This document shows positions 36,579 through 45,780 of a stretch of DNA of 64,000 nt, in pieces. This DNA comes from Bradyrhizobium erythrophlei (GTDB taxonomy: Bacteria > Pseudomonadota > Alphaproteobacteria > Rhizobiales > Xanthobacteraceae). Both the position numbers and the translations under genes were made by a program. Every line of letters begins with the position of its first letter. Positions within the stretch are counted from its first letter, which is position 1. Location of the stretch: assembly GCA_900129675.1 (NCBI GenBank), contig FSRD01000004.1:106749-170748 (forward strand), read 5' to 3'. The notes beneath the pieces are model-generated. The model searched no databases, had not been told where the DNA came from, and worked only from the letters and a program-made list of their open reading frames with translations.

Positions 36579-36616
36579 CTGAGATAGGCGGACCGGAGGA
36601 GAGTCGCCTATCTCAG
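36579..36616. repeat. Perfect 12-bp inverted repeat (hairpin)
   Basis: CTGAGATAGGCG at 36579-36590 and CGCCTATCTCAG at 36605-36616, with a 14-base spacer containing GGAGGA. No T-run follows on either strand, so it is not a typical terminator. It lies upstream of the minus-strand membrane protein gene. Confidence 0.6.
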
Positions 36617-36973
36617 CATAAAACACCGATTATCACGCAATTGTGATTTGACGATCGGTGTCAAAAGTGGCAGCGCTCTTGACCAATGTACAGTTTGCCG
36701 ATACACACCACGTATTCCCGCGGAGTCGGTTTCGACCCGCATTTTTTATTCAGGCTGCAGTTTTAATTTCGGCGCTCTGCTTTTCGCGGCGCGTGAACCA
36801 CCCCAGGTTAACCGACCGACCGGCCAGCACTCGCAGCGAGCGCTTCGCCGTCTCTATCGCAAGGAGGCTTTGCGCACGCATTGGCGGGCGACGAACTATT
36901 TTTGAATCTATTTCACCGGCCGACCACCGATCAACCAACGGCGGCGGGTTTCCATTTTAAAGAAAGCGATTTG

Positions 36974-37621
36974 ATGAATACCCCCGATTCTTACGACACC
37001 CATATTGATGACGAACCCGATGTTGTCCAAGACAACGAGGTGCTAGAAGAGAACGAAACCAAAAGAATGGGCGCGCGGTTTGTAAAAGAGAAACACGGCA
37101 GCACGATTGACCACACGACCGTTTCGGCAAATTCGTTGGATGCTGACTTGCTGCCAGCGCCGGACTCTGAGCAGGAAGAGATAGAAGTGCGACGCGGCAA
37201 GAAGGCTGAAGATGACGACGAAGCCGAGCCGGAGCTACCACGCGCCGTTGCACCGGCAACCGTAAAGCAGCAAAACAAGGAACGGCTAAACGCTGCCTTG
37301 GCGGATTTCGGCAAGCTTCCAAAGCTGCCTAAAGAACCCTCCAACGACAATTTTAAGCCTGTTGTTTCATGGCCGCTCATGGATCAACTTAAGCGGTCAA
37401 CTTTCGAGCCGGACCAAGAGCGCAGAACGAAGCTGATTGTGACGGCTCGCTATATCCGCGACCTGATCGACATGGCTCGCGCGGATTCGTTGGGCAATGA
37501 TAATGATTGCGAGGTGCAGCGCACAGAATCCGGCAAGATATTTTTCGAACACGGCCAAACGCTGGACAGGAACGAACGGCGAAGAATTCCGGGCCGGTTG
37601 GTAATAGCGGATTCGATATAA
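36974..37621 (+). CDS. Acidic hypothetical protein
   Basis: 215 residues from ATG at 36974. Very acidic N-terminal half (DTHIDDEPDVVQDNEVLEEN and KKAEDDDEAEPELP), then a basic helical part (KQQNKERLNAALADFGKLPK) and LIVTARYIRDLIDMARADSL. No known domain. Beyond residue 205 another frame continues with PVGNSGFDISRDDPFPVRVM and AAREELNAMIGAVGPLWPSL to 37734, which looks more natural than the present end. A frameshift near 37575 may therefore have truncated a longer, possibly phage-related protein. Confidence 0.5.
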   Translation: MNTPDSYDTHIDDEPDVVQDNEVLEENETKRMGARFVKEKHGSTIDHTTVSANSLDADLLPAPDSEQEEIEVRRGKKAEDDDEAEPELPRAVAPATVKQQNKERLNAALADFGKLPKLPKEPSNDNFKPVVSWPLMDQLKRSTFEPDQERRTKLIVTARYIRDLIDMARADSLGNDNDCEVQRTESGKIFFEHGQTLDRNERRRIPGRLVIADSI

Positions 37622-37734
37622 GCCGCGATGATCCATTCCCGGTGCGTGTGATGGCAGCGCGTGAGGAACTAAACGCGATGATAGGGGCCGTTGGACCACT
37701 GTGGCCGTCATTGTTTGCGGCGACCGCGATTTGA

Positions 37735-38733
37735 AATGACAGTTCTCGCCGATCCCGTTCGGGGCTTTCCGGAAGCGCCTTCAATGCCTCCAACCCCCGG
37801 GTCAGATGGCGGATGGCTTCGAGATTGGCCGAGCGTTCGGCGGCGCGCTCGCCGGCTTTTAGCCAATAGCCGATGGCACGCTCGATCTGGCGAGCTTCCG
37901 TCAAATGATGCGCCAGGAGTTCAGGCTCACGCGCGACCCGCTCGGGAAAGCGCCGCTCCACGACTTCGGCGATGCGCGCATGTAGCTGGTGCCGATCGCT
38001 GCGCAGAAGCGTGCTGTAGGCGGCATCCTGCACCAGAGCGTGCTTGAAGGTGTAAACGGACTCCGGCGGCGCTCCGCGTTGGAACACCAGTTCAGAAGTG
38101 ACGAGCCGAGCCAGCTCGTTCTGCAGCTCCCGCTCGTTTCGGCCGGCGACGGCGCCGAGCAACTCGTAAGAAAACTCGCGGCCGATGGCAGCCCACCTGT
38201 TTGGCGGGCGGCCCGAGCCGATCGAGCCGCGCCAGGAGCGACGCGTGCAGCGTCGCTGGGAGGGCGAGCGCAGATCTGGATGCCCCAGCGAGCGCGTTTT
38301 CGGCGTGGCCTTCGCCCGCGCGGGCCTCCAAAACAGCTTTTGTCAACTCTTCGACAAAAAGCGGCACGCCGTCGGTGCGCGTGACGATCTGTTCCACCGT
38401 ATCGACAGGCAGAGCCTTGTTGCCTGCGACCCGCTGCACGAGCATCGCGCCCTGGCGCCGGTCCAGCCGGCTGAGAGCGAGCTCCGTCACGTGCGATCGT
38501 CCGCTCCATGGTCTCCATGGTGGCTGAAACTCAGGCCGGAAGGTAATCAAAAGCAGCATTGGTAGGCCTGCTGCGCGGTCTATTACGCGATCCAACCACT
38601 CGCGCGAGCTGGGGTCGATCCCCTGATGAGCGACGACGAAACCCTGACCATGCGCGCCACCGCGATCGGCGGCTTTCGCTGCGCCGATGATTATCAGGCA
38701 ATGTGGCCCGGCAAGGAAAGAGGCCGCCACCTG
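37735..38733 (-). pseudogene. AAA/TPR half of an adenylate-cyclase-type ATPase, truncated at both ends
   Basis: The upstream frame has SREWLDRVIDRAAGLPMLLL, ITFRPEFQPPW and TDGVPLFVEELTKAVLEA. A frameshift near 38190 leads to LGAVAGRNERELQNELARLV, YTFKHALVQDAAYSTLLRSD and YWLKAGERAAERSANLEAIR. These are the signature blocks of the ATPase plus TPR region behind class III cyclase domains in Bradyrhizobium. The cyclase domain, the Walker A part and the C-terminal TPRs are missing. A second, different cyclase pseudogene is at the window end. Confidence 0.85.
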
Positions 38734-38813
38734 AGGTACTCCAAACTAGTTAGGAGCGATCAACCGAACTGCGGTAATTTGGCCGACGTTAATTTTGAAC
38801 CGTAGAGTAAGTC

Positions 38814-41525
38814 TTGAACCGTAGAGAATTGCTAGTCGGCGTGGCTGCCGTCCTTGTGAGCGAGCGAGGTCAGGCCTTCGGCATTGGTCAGCTCGAGCCG
38901 AAAGAAGACGACCACCTCGATTCCGTCGGGAAAGCGAGCAACGGTAGCGGTCCTATCGTCCTCCCAAACTTCGCCTTTGAGCCCGAGACTGAGGCGCTTG
39001 CTGCCGCATGGGCTGCGGCCGGCACGATGACGCGCCGTCGCAAATGCACCTTCAACCGGGGCATTAGGCGGCTAAAGAACTTTCCGGTCGGCGATCCTGT
39101 CTGGCCGTGCCTTGTCCACCTTGGCAAAGCCGGACCGACGCTTGCCACGTCAAAGATCAACATCACGAACCCCGGCACGCATGACCTTACGCAGGTCGGC
39201 AACGTCACGCTTGTTGCCAACGCCACGGTTGCGGCCTCTGGAGGCGGCTACTTCCGCATTACGGATCTGAAATGCTCTAACCTCCCTCTCGCGAGCTACG
39301 CGGTTGGCGTCTTCTCTTCTTCGCCCGGGGCTGTTGCCGACACATCCTGTGAAATCGGCGCCAACGACTCCACGAACGGCATCACGCTTGGCATCTGGAA
39401 TAGCGCTGCGAACACGATGGCTGCGCGCTGCGGCGGCGCACTCGTTCCCTCCATCGGAAGTACCGCGGATTGGGACGGCCAGTACTTTAACGCTGTCTCG
39501 CGTGGCAACTCTGCCAACTTCCAAGCCTACCGCAATGGTCGCCTGGTCGCCGAAATCGCGTCTGTGGCGGCGGCTTTGCCAGCCCAAGAGATGTACCTGT
39601 TGGCAGCCAACAACGACGGAATTCCATCGGGTAGCACCAGAGCGTTGTCCAGTTGGTTCGTTGCCAGCCGCAACCTCACTGCGGCGCAGATGCGAGAACT
39701 CAGCGCGGTCCTTACGATGTGGCATCAGGTCATGTCCACCGCCGAACTGGACACTTACGAGGCGGGTTATCAGCCACAGAACGTCGTCACTTACGATGCG
39801 ATCGTTTATGGTGCTACGGCGGCTGGTGTTCTCGCAGCGCGATCGCTTGTCCGAGAGGGGCATTCCGTCTGTATCGTGGGCGGCTGGCGTGACTACAACG
39901 TGGGTGGAACACCCGGCGCGGGAGGTTTAGGTTGGACCGACAGTACGGCGCCGACCGCGATCACGGGGTTGGCGCGGTATCTGATCAATCGCACCCAAAT
40001 ACTCGCCGGTGATTTGGGTTGGACCGATAGCACCGCGCCCATGAGGATCACGGGGTTGGCGCGATATCTCGTCAAGCGCATCAAGACACTGCTGCACGGC
40101 ACGTCGAACATCTACTTCGAGCCCCGCCATTCCGAGCAGGCCAACCGGGAGCTGCTTGACCCGTCGTTCACGGGCGGTGCCGATATCCCGGTCTATTGGT
40201 CAACGGGCGCGGTCAGCGCGGCCGTTGTGGATGGACAAATAACCAGTTTCACGACGCGGGACCGCCGGACATTCAGTGGAAAAGTCTTCATCGATTGCTC
40301 TTACGAGATGGACTTGGCCTATGTCAGCGGTTGCACCATGACGGTTGGTCGCGAGGCGGCCGGCGCTGGCACAGAGGCGGCTAATGGTTTCCGCGGAGTT
40401 CAGACCACGTATGGCACGCTGCCGAACTTGGCAGCCAATCACTCGGGCGCGGCAGTCAACATCGATCCGTGGAATACGCCTGGAGACACGAACTCCGGGT
40501 TAATTGCTGGCGTGCAGGGCGTCTTCACCAACGGCACCCCTGCGAACGGCTCGGCGGATGGCAAGGTTCAATCGATGGCCTATCGCCTGACATTGACCAC
40601 GACGCCGGCCTACATGATCCCGTTCCCGTCAATTCCACCTGCCGGTTACTCGAAGGCGAAATATGAAATCCTGCTGCGCTTGTTCGCGGCGGACCCCACG
40701 CTGGTCTTTACCGACATCTTCAATATCCAGCCGCTGGCGGCTGGTGTCTTCGATTTCAACACGAAGAACATCATGTCAAATGACTTCGTGGACCCGACTT
40801 CGACCGAATACGCCACCGCAAGCTATGCGCGCCGCGAAGAGATCATTGAGCTTCACAAGAGCTATGTCTTCGGGCTCTGGTATCTCCTGCAATACGACGC
40901 GGACAGCCGCATCCCGGCCGCGATCCGCGCTTCGGCGCTGACCTACGGTCTCTCGGCGAAGCATTATGTTTCTCCGAATTGGGGCGATCAGCCTAACTTC
41001 AACAGCCAGATTTATATCCGCTCGGGTCGTCGTATCGTCGGCGACTACGTGCATACGGCCGACGACCTCAACGCGACGGATGGCACCACGCCGCGCTCGA
41101 CCAAGACGATTGCGGTTGCGGCCTACGACATGGACAGTCACGCCATTGAATATTGGGCGTATTTCGACGGCACGAACTGGAAGGTCATAATCGAGGGCAA
41201 TCTTTACATCACCCCGACCAGCGGCGCGGACAGGAAGGCTCCGATCCCTTACGAGTATATGCTTCCCAGGAGGGGTGACCCGTCGAACCTTCTGTGTCTG
41301 TTCGGTGGTTCGGCCACCAATGTCGCGATCAGCGAAATCCGCATGGAGCCGCCGTTCTGGCAGATGGGTCAATCAGCCGGTGTTGCTGCCGCGCTCGCTA
41401 TCGAGAAAGGTGACAACAACGTGAAAAACCTTGCGGCCAACTATCCTACGTTGCGCACACGGCTTCTCGGAGTTAAACCGCTGCTTGTAGGAGAGACGAC
41501 GCTTTCGTTGCCAACGGTAAATTAG
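38814..41525 (+). CDS. Exported LamG-like plus FAD-dependent oxidoreductase
   Basis: 903 residues from a TTG. The N-terminus MNRRELLVGVAAVLVS looks like a Tat-type signal. Residues about 120-310 resemble a concanavalin/LamG fold (ITLGIWNSAANTMAARCGGA, YRNGRLVAEIAS, SWFVASRNLTAAQMRELSAV). From about residue 325 a FAD-binding oxidoreductase (pfam12831-like) begins: VTYDAIVYGATAAGVLAARS, FIDCSYEMDLAYVSG, then FIRSGRR-like QIYIRSGRRIVGDYV and the end PFWQMGQSAGVAAALAIEKG. Residues 373-430 are a 29-residue direct duplication (LGWTDSTAP..ITGLARYL twice). Substrate unknown. Flanked by a cyclase remnant and an IS701 remnant; the direct repeat TTGAACCGTAGAG at 38795 and 38814 makes the start uncertain. 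Confidence 0.75.
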   Translation: MNRRELLVGVAAVLVSERGQAFGIGQLEPKEDDHLDSVGKASNGSGPIVLPNFAFEPETEALAAAWAAAGTMTRRRKCTFNRGIRRLKNFPVGDPVWPCLVHLGKAGPTLATSKINITNPGTHDLTQVGNVTLVANATVAASGGGYFRITDLKCSNLPLASYAVGVFSSSPGAVADTSCEIGANDSTNGITLGIWNSAANTMAARCGGALVPSIGSTADWDGQYFNAVSRGNSANFQAYRNGRLVAEIASVAAALPAQEMYLLAANNDGIPSGSTRALSSWFVASRNLTAAQMRELSAVLTMWHQVMSTAELDTYEAGYQPQNVVTYDAIVYGATAAGVLAARSLVREGHSVCIVGGWRDYNVGGTPGAGGLGWTDSTAPTAITGLARYLINRTQILAGDLGWTDSTAPMRITGLARYLVKRIKTLLHGTSNIYFEPRHSEQANRELLDPSFTGGADIPVYWSTGAVSAAVVDGQITSFTTRDRRTFSGKVFIDCSYEMDLAYVSGCTMTVGREAAGAGTEAANGFRGVQTTYGTLPNLAANHSGAAVNIDPWNTPGDTNSGLIAGVQGVFTNGTPANGSADGKVQSMAYRLTLTTTPAYMIPFPSIPPAGYSKAKYEILLRLFAADPTLVFTDIFNIQPLAAGVFDFNTKNIMSNDFVDPTSTEYATASYARREEIIELHKSYVFGLWYLLQYDADSRIPAAIRASALTYGLSAKHYVSPNWGDQPNFNSQIYIRSGRRIVGDYVHTADDLNATDGTTPRSTKTIAVAAYDMDSHAIEYWAYFDGTNWKVIIEGNLYITPTSGADRKAPIPYEYMLPRRGDPSNLLCLFGGSATNVAISEIRMEPPFWQMGQSAGVAAALAIEKGDNNVKNLAANYPTLRTRLLGVKPLLVGETTLSLPTVN

Positions 41526-42435
41526 CACTACAGTTGCCTTTTCTGAAGGGTTCTGAATCTATGGGCAACCATGATTCGGAGATCGTGGACGCCGACGGCG
41601 TCGGTTGAAGCGACGCTTGCGTTGTGGGCGGCGTCGCTTCAGGAGATGAAGAAGCGGATATGCCCGTTATTCACGCAAGGACGTGTTGCTGCGAATGCAG
41701 CTTGTTCCTGGAAGGTCTGCTTGGAGATGAGCAGCGCAAAACCGATTGGATGCGGGCAGAGGCGGCCGGCGGCCCATGGCGGCAGCAGGCAATCCTCGGT
41801 CGCGGGCATTGGGACGCCGATGCCTTGCGCGATATTGTACGCGATTATGTCATCGAGCATTTGGCGGATGACGATGCGGTACTCGTAATCGACGAAACCG
41901 GCTTTCTCAAGCAGGGCAAGGCATCGTGCGGAGTGGCGCGGCAATACACTGGTTCGGCGGGCAAGATCACGAACTGCCAGATTGGAGTGTTCGCGGCCTA
42001 CGTTTCGCGCCACGGTCATGCGTTCATCGATCGTAGGCTGTATCTTCCGAAGGAATGGATCGACGATCCAGATCGCCTGGAAGCCGCATATGTGCCCCCC
42101 GATGCCGGCTTTGCGACCAAACCAAAGCTTGCGACGCGAATGATCGCAGGCGCCATAGCCGCGTCTGTACCATTCAAGTGGGTTGCCGGTGATACCGTCT
42201 ACGGTGTTGGCGACATCGAACAGCAATTACGCCGGGCAGGCAAAGGCTACGTGCTCGGTGTCAGCAGCGCTCATGTGTTTCAATCCTGGGGCAAGCGGCA
42301 GTCAGTCGGCGGCAAGGCTGAAGACATCGCCCGGACGCGGCGCTCGTCCGACTGGAAACGCCTGTCAGCAGGGGCCGGAACCAAAGGACCGCGGCTGCAT
42401 GATTGGTGTTATCTCGAATTGGCCGATCTCGAGTG
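41526..42435 (+). pseudogene. IS701-family element, truncated and frameshifted (copy 2)
   Basis: The left end GCACTACAGTTGCC (preceded by TTAG) is intact. The transposase starts MIRRSWTPTASVEATLALWA in one frame and continues, after a shift near 41700, as LFLEGLLGDEQRKTDWMRAE and VLVIDETGFLKQGK. It stops matching the complete copy after LELADL (42435), with the C-terminal third including the catalytic Glu lost. The adjacent sequence belongs to the next gene. Confidence 0.88.
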
Positions 42436-42496
42436 CTGCGCACATGTATGACCAGCGGTCGGATATTTTCGACCAGTCTGGCAGGGAGATCATACT

Positions 42497-42808
42497 TTGG
42501 CACAGAAGTATTACTTTGTCAGTGATCTGCACATGGGTGCCGACGGTCAATTGCAGCATTGCGATTACGCCGCCGAGTTCATCGAATTCCTGAAGGAGTT
42601 GGAAAAGGAAGGCCCCGACACCGAGTTTCTGATCGTGGGCGACACGTTTGGCTTCTGGGAGCTCACGCTTGTGCGCGGGGTCGAAAGGCTTGCGCACATC
42701 ATACAGGCGCACCAGGCGATTTTCGATCAACTCAGGGCCACCGGCGTGCGCATCAAGGTGACCATGATGGTCGGGAATCACGACTATGATCTCGCTTGCG
42801 ATCCGGTG
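42497..42808 (+). pseudogene. Metallophosphoesterase (LpxH-like), N-terminal fragment
   Basis: From TTG at 42497 (GGGAG upstream): KYYFVSDLHMGADGQ with the first metal ligands (DxH), EFLIVGDTFGFWE (GD motif) and MMVGNHDYDLACDP (GNHD). These are three of the five calcineurin-like phosphoesterase motifs. The frame enters the IS left end at about 42807 and stops at 42844, so the C-terminal His motifs are missing. Its other half was not found after the IS. It would have been a cytoplasmic phosphodiesterase or phosphatase. Confidence 0.9.
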
Positions 42809-43762
42809 TGTGTACCGAAAACCCTATCCGGGTTTATCGAATGATAGAATCGGCTAAGTTGGCGCGATGATCGCGCGGATCTGCTTCGTTCTGGCCGTGC
42901 TGGCCTCGCCATTCAAGTCGAACATCCGGCTTGAGGCGGAGAATGCAGTGCTTCGACATCAGCTGATCGTCTTGCGACGCAAGCTGAAAGGCCGGGCTCG
43001 CCTCACGAACAACGACCGCTGGTTCTTCGTTCAGCTCTATCGCTGGTTCCCGTCGATCCTTCCGGTTCTCATGATTATTCGACCCGAAACGCTGGTGGGT
43101 TGGCATCGGGCCGGCTTTCGCCGCTATTGGCGTTGGAAATCGTGTCGACGGGGAGGGCGACCGCAGATCGAGACAGAATTGCACGGGCTGATCCGGCAGA
43201 TGAGCACGGAGAATTTGCTTTGGGGTGCGCCGCGCATCCACGGCGAACTGCTCAAGCTCGGGTTTAGCGTCGCTCAATCAAGTGTCGCCAAGTATATGGT
43301 CAAGCGACGCGGGCCTCCAAGTCAGGAATGGCGGACCTTTCTGCGAAACCACGCGCCGGACATCGCCGCCATGGATTTGTTCGTAGTACCGACCGTTGGC
43401 TTTAAGCTCTGCTGTATGGCTTCGTCATCATCCGGCTTGATCGCAGAGATCTCGTCTGGATCGGCGTCACAACCAACCCGACGGCGGCGTGGGTTGCACG
43501 TCAGATCACCGAGGCGTTTCCTTGGGATGGCGCTCCGCGCTATATGATCCGAGATCGAGATCGAATCTACGGCACTGTCGTCACGCGCCGGTTGCGTGCC
43601 ATGGGTATCCGAGACAAGCCAATTGCACCGGCCTCGCCTTGGCAGAACTGCTTTGCCGAACGGCTGATCGGATCGATCCGGCGCGAGTGTTTGGACCACA
43701 TCATTGTCCTGGACGAGGAACATCTGCGTCGGATTCTGAAAAACTATGCGGACTATTACAAT
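42809..43762 (+). pseudogene. Integrase-core IS, copy 3 (frameshifted, 3' end lost)
   Basis: Same left end as copies 1 and 2 and nearly identical to copy 2. The transposase frame from 42867 shifts at about 43408 because of two extra bases (AGCTCTGCTG against AGCTGCTG), changing KLLYGFVII to KLCCMASSS. The rest is in frame from 43544 (IRDRDRIYG, NCFAERLIGSIRREC, YADYYN). IS sequence ends at 43762, followed by CCTGTTTCAT and the recombinase fragment. Confidence 0.88.
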
Positions 43763-43785
43763 CCTGTTTCATAACACCCATCCGT

Positions 43786-44418
43786 CTATGCGATTGAAGA
43801 GAAGAGGTTTTGCTGATCTGGATGCGATCCCGTGGGGTGATTTGGGTTCTGCCTCGCGCGATGAACGATGCGCTGAGCCGCCGGTTCGCCGAGGGTTGAT
43901 CGGCTGAAGATCCACGGACCATCCGGCAGAGGATGCCCCGCTTCGATTTCGCCCGCTTCGGCGGCGAGCCTGAGCGTCTTCGGTGCAATTCCGAGCAAAC
44001 TCGCCGCCTTGTTCAGATTGAGCCATGGCTCGTTCCCATCCGGCACCGGTCGAAAGACCGGGATCTTATGATGCGACCTGAGCGCGGTGACCCGCTCCCG
44101 TGTCCAGCGATTGCCGTGGCCGGTCACCAGGCCGTTCCGGTTGAGGATGCCGGCAATCAGATCATCGACGGAGGTGTCACTTGCGATCGCATCGCACCGA
44201 TCCTCCGGGAATAGCGCCAGTGTCCGCGAGCGGCCGGCATCCTCGTCGAACACCTCGATCGCCTTGCGCCAGGCCGCTGCCTGCGACGAATTGATCTCAC
44301 CGAGATACAGCACATGCCGCTGCACCACCCGTCCGTCATCGAGACGCTTGTTCTCGACCACGTTCCAGTAGCTATGCGCTTTGCCGTTCTTCTTTCGCTC
44401 GGTGCGTCGCAGAAACAT
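43786..44418 (-). pseudogene. Chimera: IS1634 transposase N-terminus fused in frame to a serine recombinase C-terminus
   Basis: The first about 75 residues (MFLRRTERKKNGKAHSYWNV, VVQRHVLYLGEINSSQAAAW and TLALFPEDRC) are the start of an IS1634-type transposase. From about SVDDLIAGILNRNGLVTGHG onward (RWTRERVTALRSHHKIPVF, AASLLGIAPKTLRLAAEAGE, TGSHPDQQNLFSSIA) it is the C-terminal DNA-binding tail of a large serine recombinase. The frame stays open for 210 codons across the junction. Neither half has its catalytic part. It lies behind IS copy 3 in the same relative orientation as the full recombinase behind copy 2. Confidence 0.8.
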
Positions 44419-44533
44419 GATGCGACGAATCTATCCGCACCATGCCGCGCTTGGGAATCGGGTAGGTCTTCACTACAGCCGTTTTCGGCCAAAACGGAAG
44501 GCCTCGCCCGTTGCAAATCAATTACTTAGCCGT

Positions 44534-44668
44534 CTAAAAAATCTCAAAATCCGCGTTTTCGAGCGCGAATCCGCGAAGTCGGGCTAGCACGGCGTCCGAA
44601 CTCGCCCCCAGTAGGAGCTTCATTTTTCCAGCACGTTCCCAGATGATCGCAACAGAATACCGCTCCAT
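44534..44668 (-). CDS. Small hypothetical protein, doubtful
   Basis: 44 residues from ATG at 44668: MERYSVAIIWERAGKMKLLL, then GASSDAVLARLRGFALENAD. It has a plausible alternating strand-helix pattern but no strong ribosome site and no family. It lies upstream in direction from no related gene. It could be spurious. Confidence 0.3.
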   Translation of the reverse strand: MERYSVAIIWERAGKMKLLLGASSDAVLARLRGFALENADFEIF

Positions 44669-44800
44669 CGCTGGGCTGGGGGCTAATCGCGATGGAGCGG
44701 TGGCCAGAGGCATTTTGTCAACAGCAGCACGGCCTCCGACCCGTCGCAACTGCGACCATGATTCGGGCACGTTGAGGGCGAATGCAGGGAGCGATTGTTC

Positions 44801-44884
44801 TTATCCGCCGAACAGCTTCCAGATGATCACCAGCGCGACGATCAGCAGCATGGCAAGGATGGTGCGGCGGCCGATGCGGTTCAT
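44801..44884 (-). CDS. 27-residue membrane peptide, last of a coupled four-gene cluster
   Basis: MNRIGRRTILAMLLIVALVI, then IWKLFGG. A basic start and one membrane helix. Its ATG overlaps the stop of the previous gene (ATGA, 44881-44884). The coupling makes it credible despite the size. The function is unknown. Confidence 0.6.
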   Translation of the reverse strand: MNRIGRRTILAMLLIVALVIIWKLFGG

Positions 44885-45027
44885 TCCAGAACCTCATATT
44901 CGAACGCTACGCCTTCCGGGTCGTTTTCCTCGAACCATTTTTCTGCGGCGTCGATATTGGCAAACACCTTGATATGCTCGGCGTCGCCAACCTGCTTGCT
45001 GGTGTTGACGTAGACAAAGACGGTCAT
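44881..45027 (-). CDS. 48-residue hypothetical protein
   Basis: MTVFVYVNTSKQVGDAEHIK, then VFANIDAAEKWFEENDPEGV and AFEYEVLE. The strand-helix-strand pattern and acidic end resemble small proteins seen in rhizobial prophage-like clusters. The start overlaps the upstream stop by 4 bp and the end overlaps the downstream start by 4 bp, so it is translationally coupled on both sides. Confidence 0.7.
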   Translation of the reverse strand: MTVFVYVNTSKQVGDAEHIKVFANIDAAEKWFEENDPEGVAFEYEVLE

Positions 45028-45323
45028 TGGTCTCTCTTCAGCTTGCTCCGGCCCCAGTGATGCTCTTTGCGATCAGGGTTGAACTCTCGAACGTGGCCGC
45101 GGTTCAGTGCCCGCATGACGCCAACCCGCGCGAACATAGCCGGGCCGTCGCGCTCGACCACCAGCATCAGCGCTTCGATCGCGGCTTGCCATTCCGGTAG
45201 TGCGGCTTCCTTTTTTGGCAGCCCGGTGATGTAGGTCGCGGCGTCGTGCAGGGTGTGCAACTGGCGACCATCCGGGAGTGCAACAGGCTCGTCGAAGCGC
45301 CTCTTCCAGCCCTTGGCGGCCAT
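45024..45323 (-). CDS. 99-residue hypothetical protein
   Basis: AKGWKRRFDEPVALPDGRQL, HTLHDAATYITGLPKKEAAL, PEWQAAIEALMLVVERDGPA and a basic C-terminus (REFNPDRKEHHWGRSKLKRD). I recognise the type from Bradyrhizobium accessory regions but not a function. Its start overlaps the upstream stop by one base (TGATG) and its stop overlaps the next start (ATGA). Confidence 0.75.
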   Translation of the reverse strand: MAAKGWKRRFDEPVALPDGRQLHTLHDAATYITGLPKKEAALPEWQAAIEALMLVVERDGPAMFARVGVMRALNRGHVREFNPDRKEHHWGRSKLKRDQ

Positions 45324-45565
45324 CAGGCGAATAACTCAGCGCCCGCCTGGGTGAACTTCACATAGACCCCGGATTCGTGCGGCCACAGCCAACCGTTCGC
45401 GACGGCGAGGGCGAGCCCCGCGCCATATTCGGACGGAAACGGCCCGTTGATGGCCCCGATCGGAATCCGTCCGTCCATGTAGGCCTCCGCCGAGTTGGCG
45501 ATCTCGATGAGCTTGCGCGCGGCCTTATCAGGATCCGCGAAAGGTCGATCGGCGGCGTATTTCAT
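45323..45565 (-). CDS. 80-residue hypothetical protein, first of the coupled cluster
   Basis: MKYAADRPFADPDKAARKLI, EIANSAEAYMDGRIPIGAIN, GPFPSEYGAGLALAVANGWL and HESGVYVKFTQAGAELFA. A small helix plus winged-end pattern; possibly DNA-binding, but not recognised. AGGAATGATTCC-like sequence precedes the start (GGAAAGGATGATTCC region). It leads a chain of four genes that overlap by 1 to 4 bases. Confidence 0.72.
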   Translation of the reverse strand: MKYAADRPFADPDKAARKLIEIANSAEAYMDGRIPIGAINGPFPSEYGAGLALAVANGWLWPHESGVYVKFTQAGAELFA

Positions 45566-45780
45566 CGGGAGGAATCATCCTTTCCAGTCTTCGCTAAATG
45601 GCCGCGCGTAGCCCCCAAAATTTACGGAGCCTCGCGAAGGCGAATGCGTCGTGACGGGGCTCGCTTACATCAACCTTACGGGATGCCGCTCAAGAAGCGA
45701 TCCATATCTCAAATTGTCCGCACGCGCGTAAGTCGACGTTGAGGCCTATCCCTCATTGTCATCGAGAAGGAGACACGACC

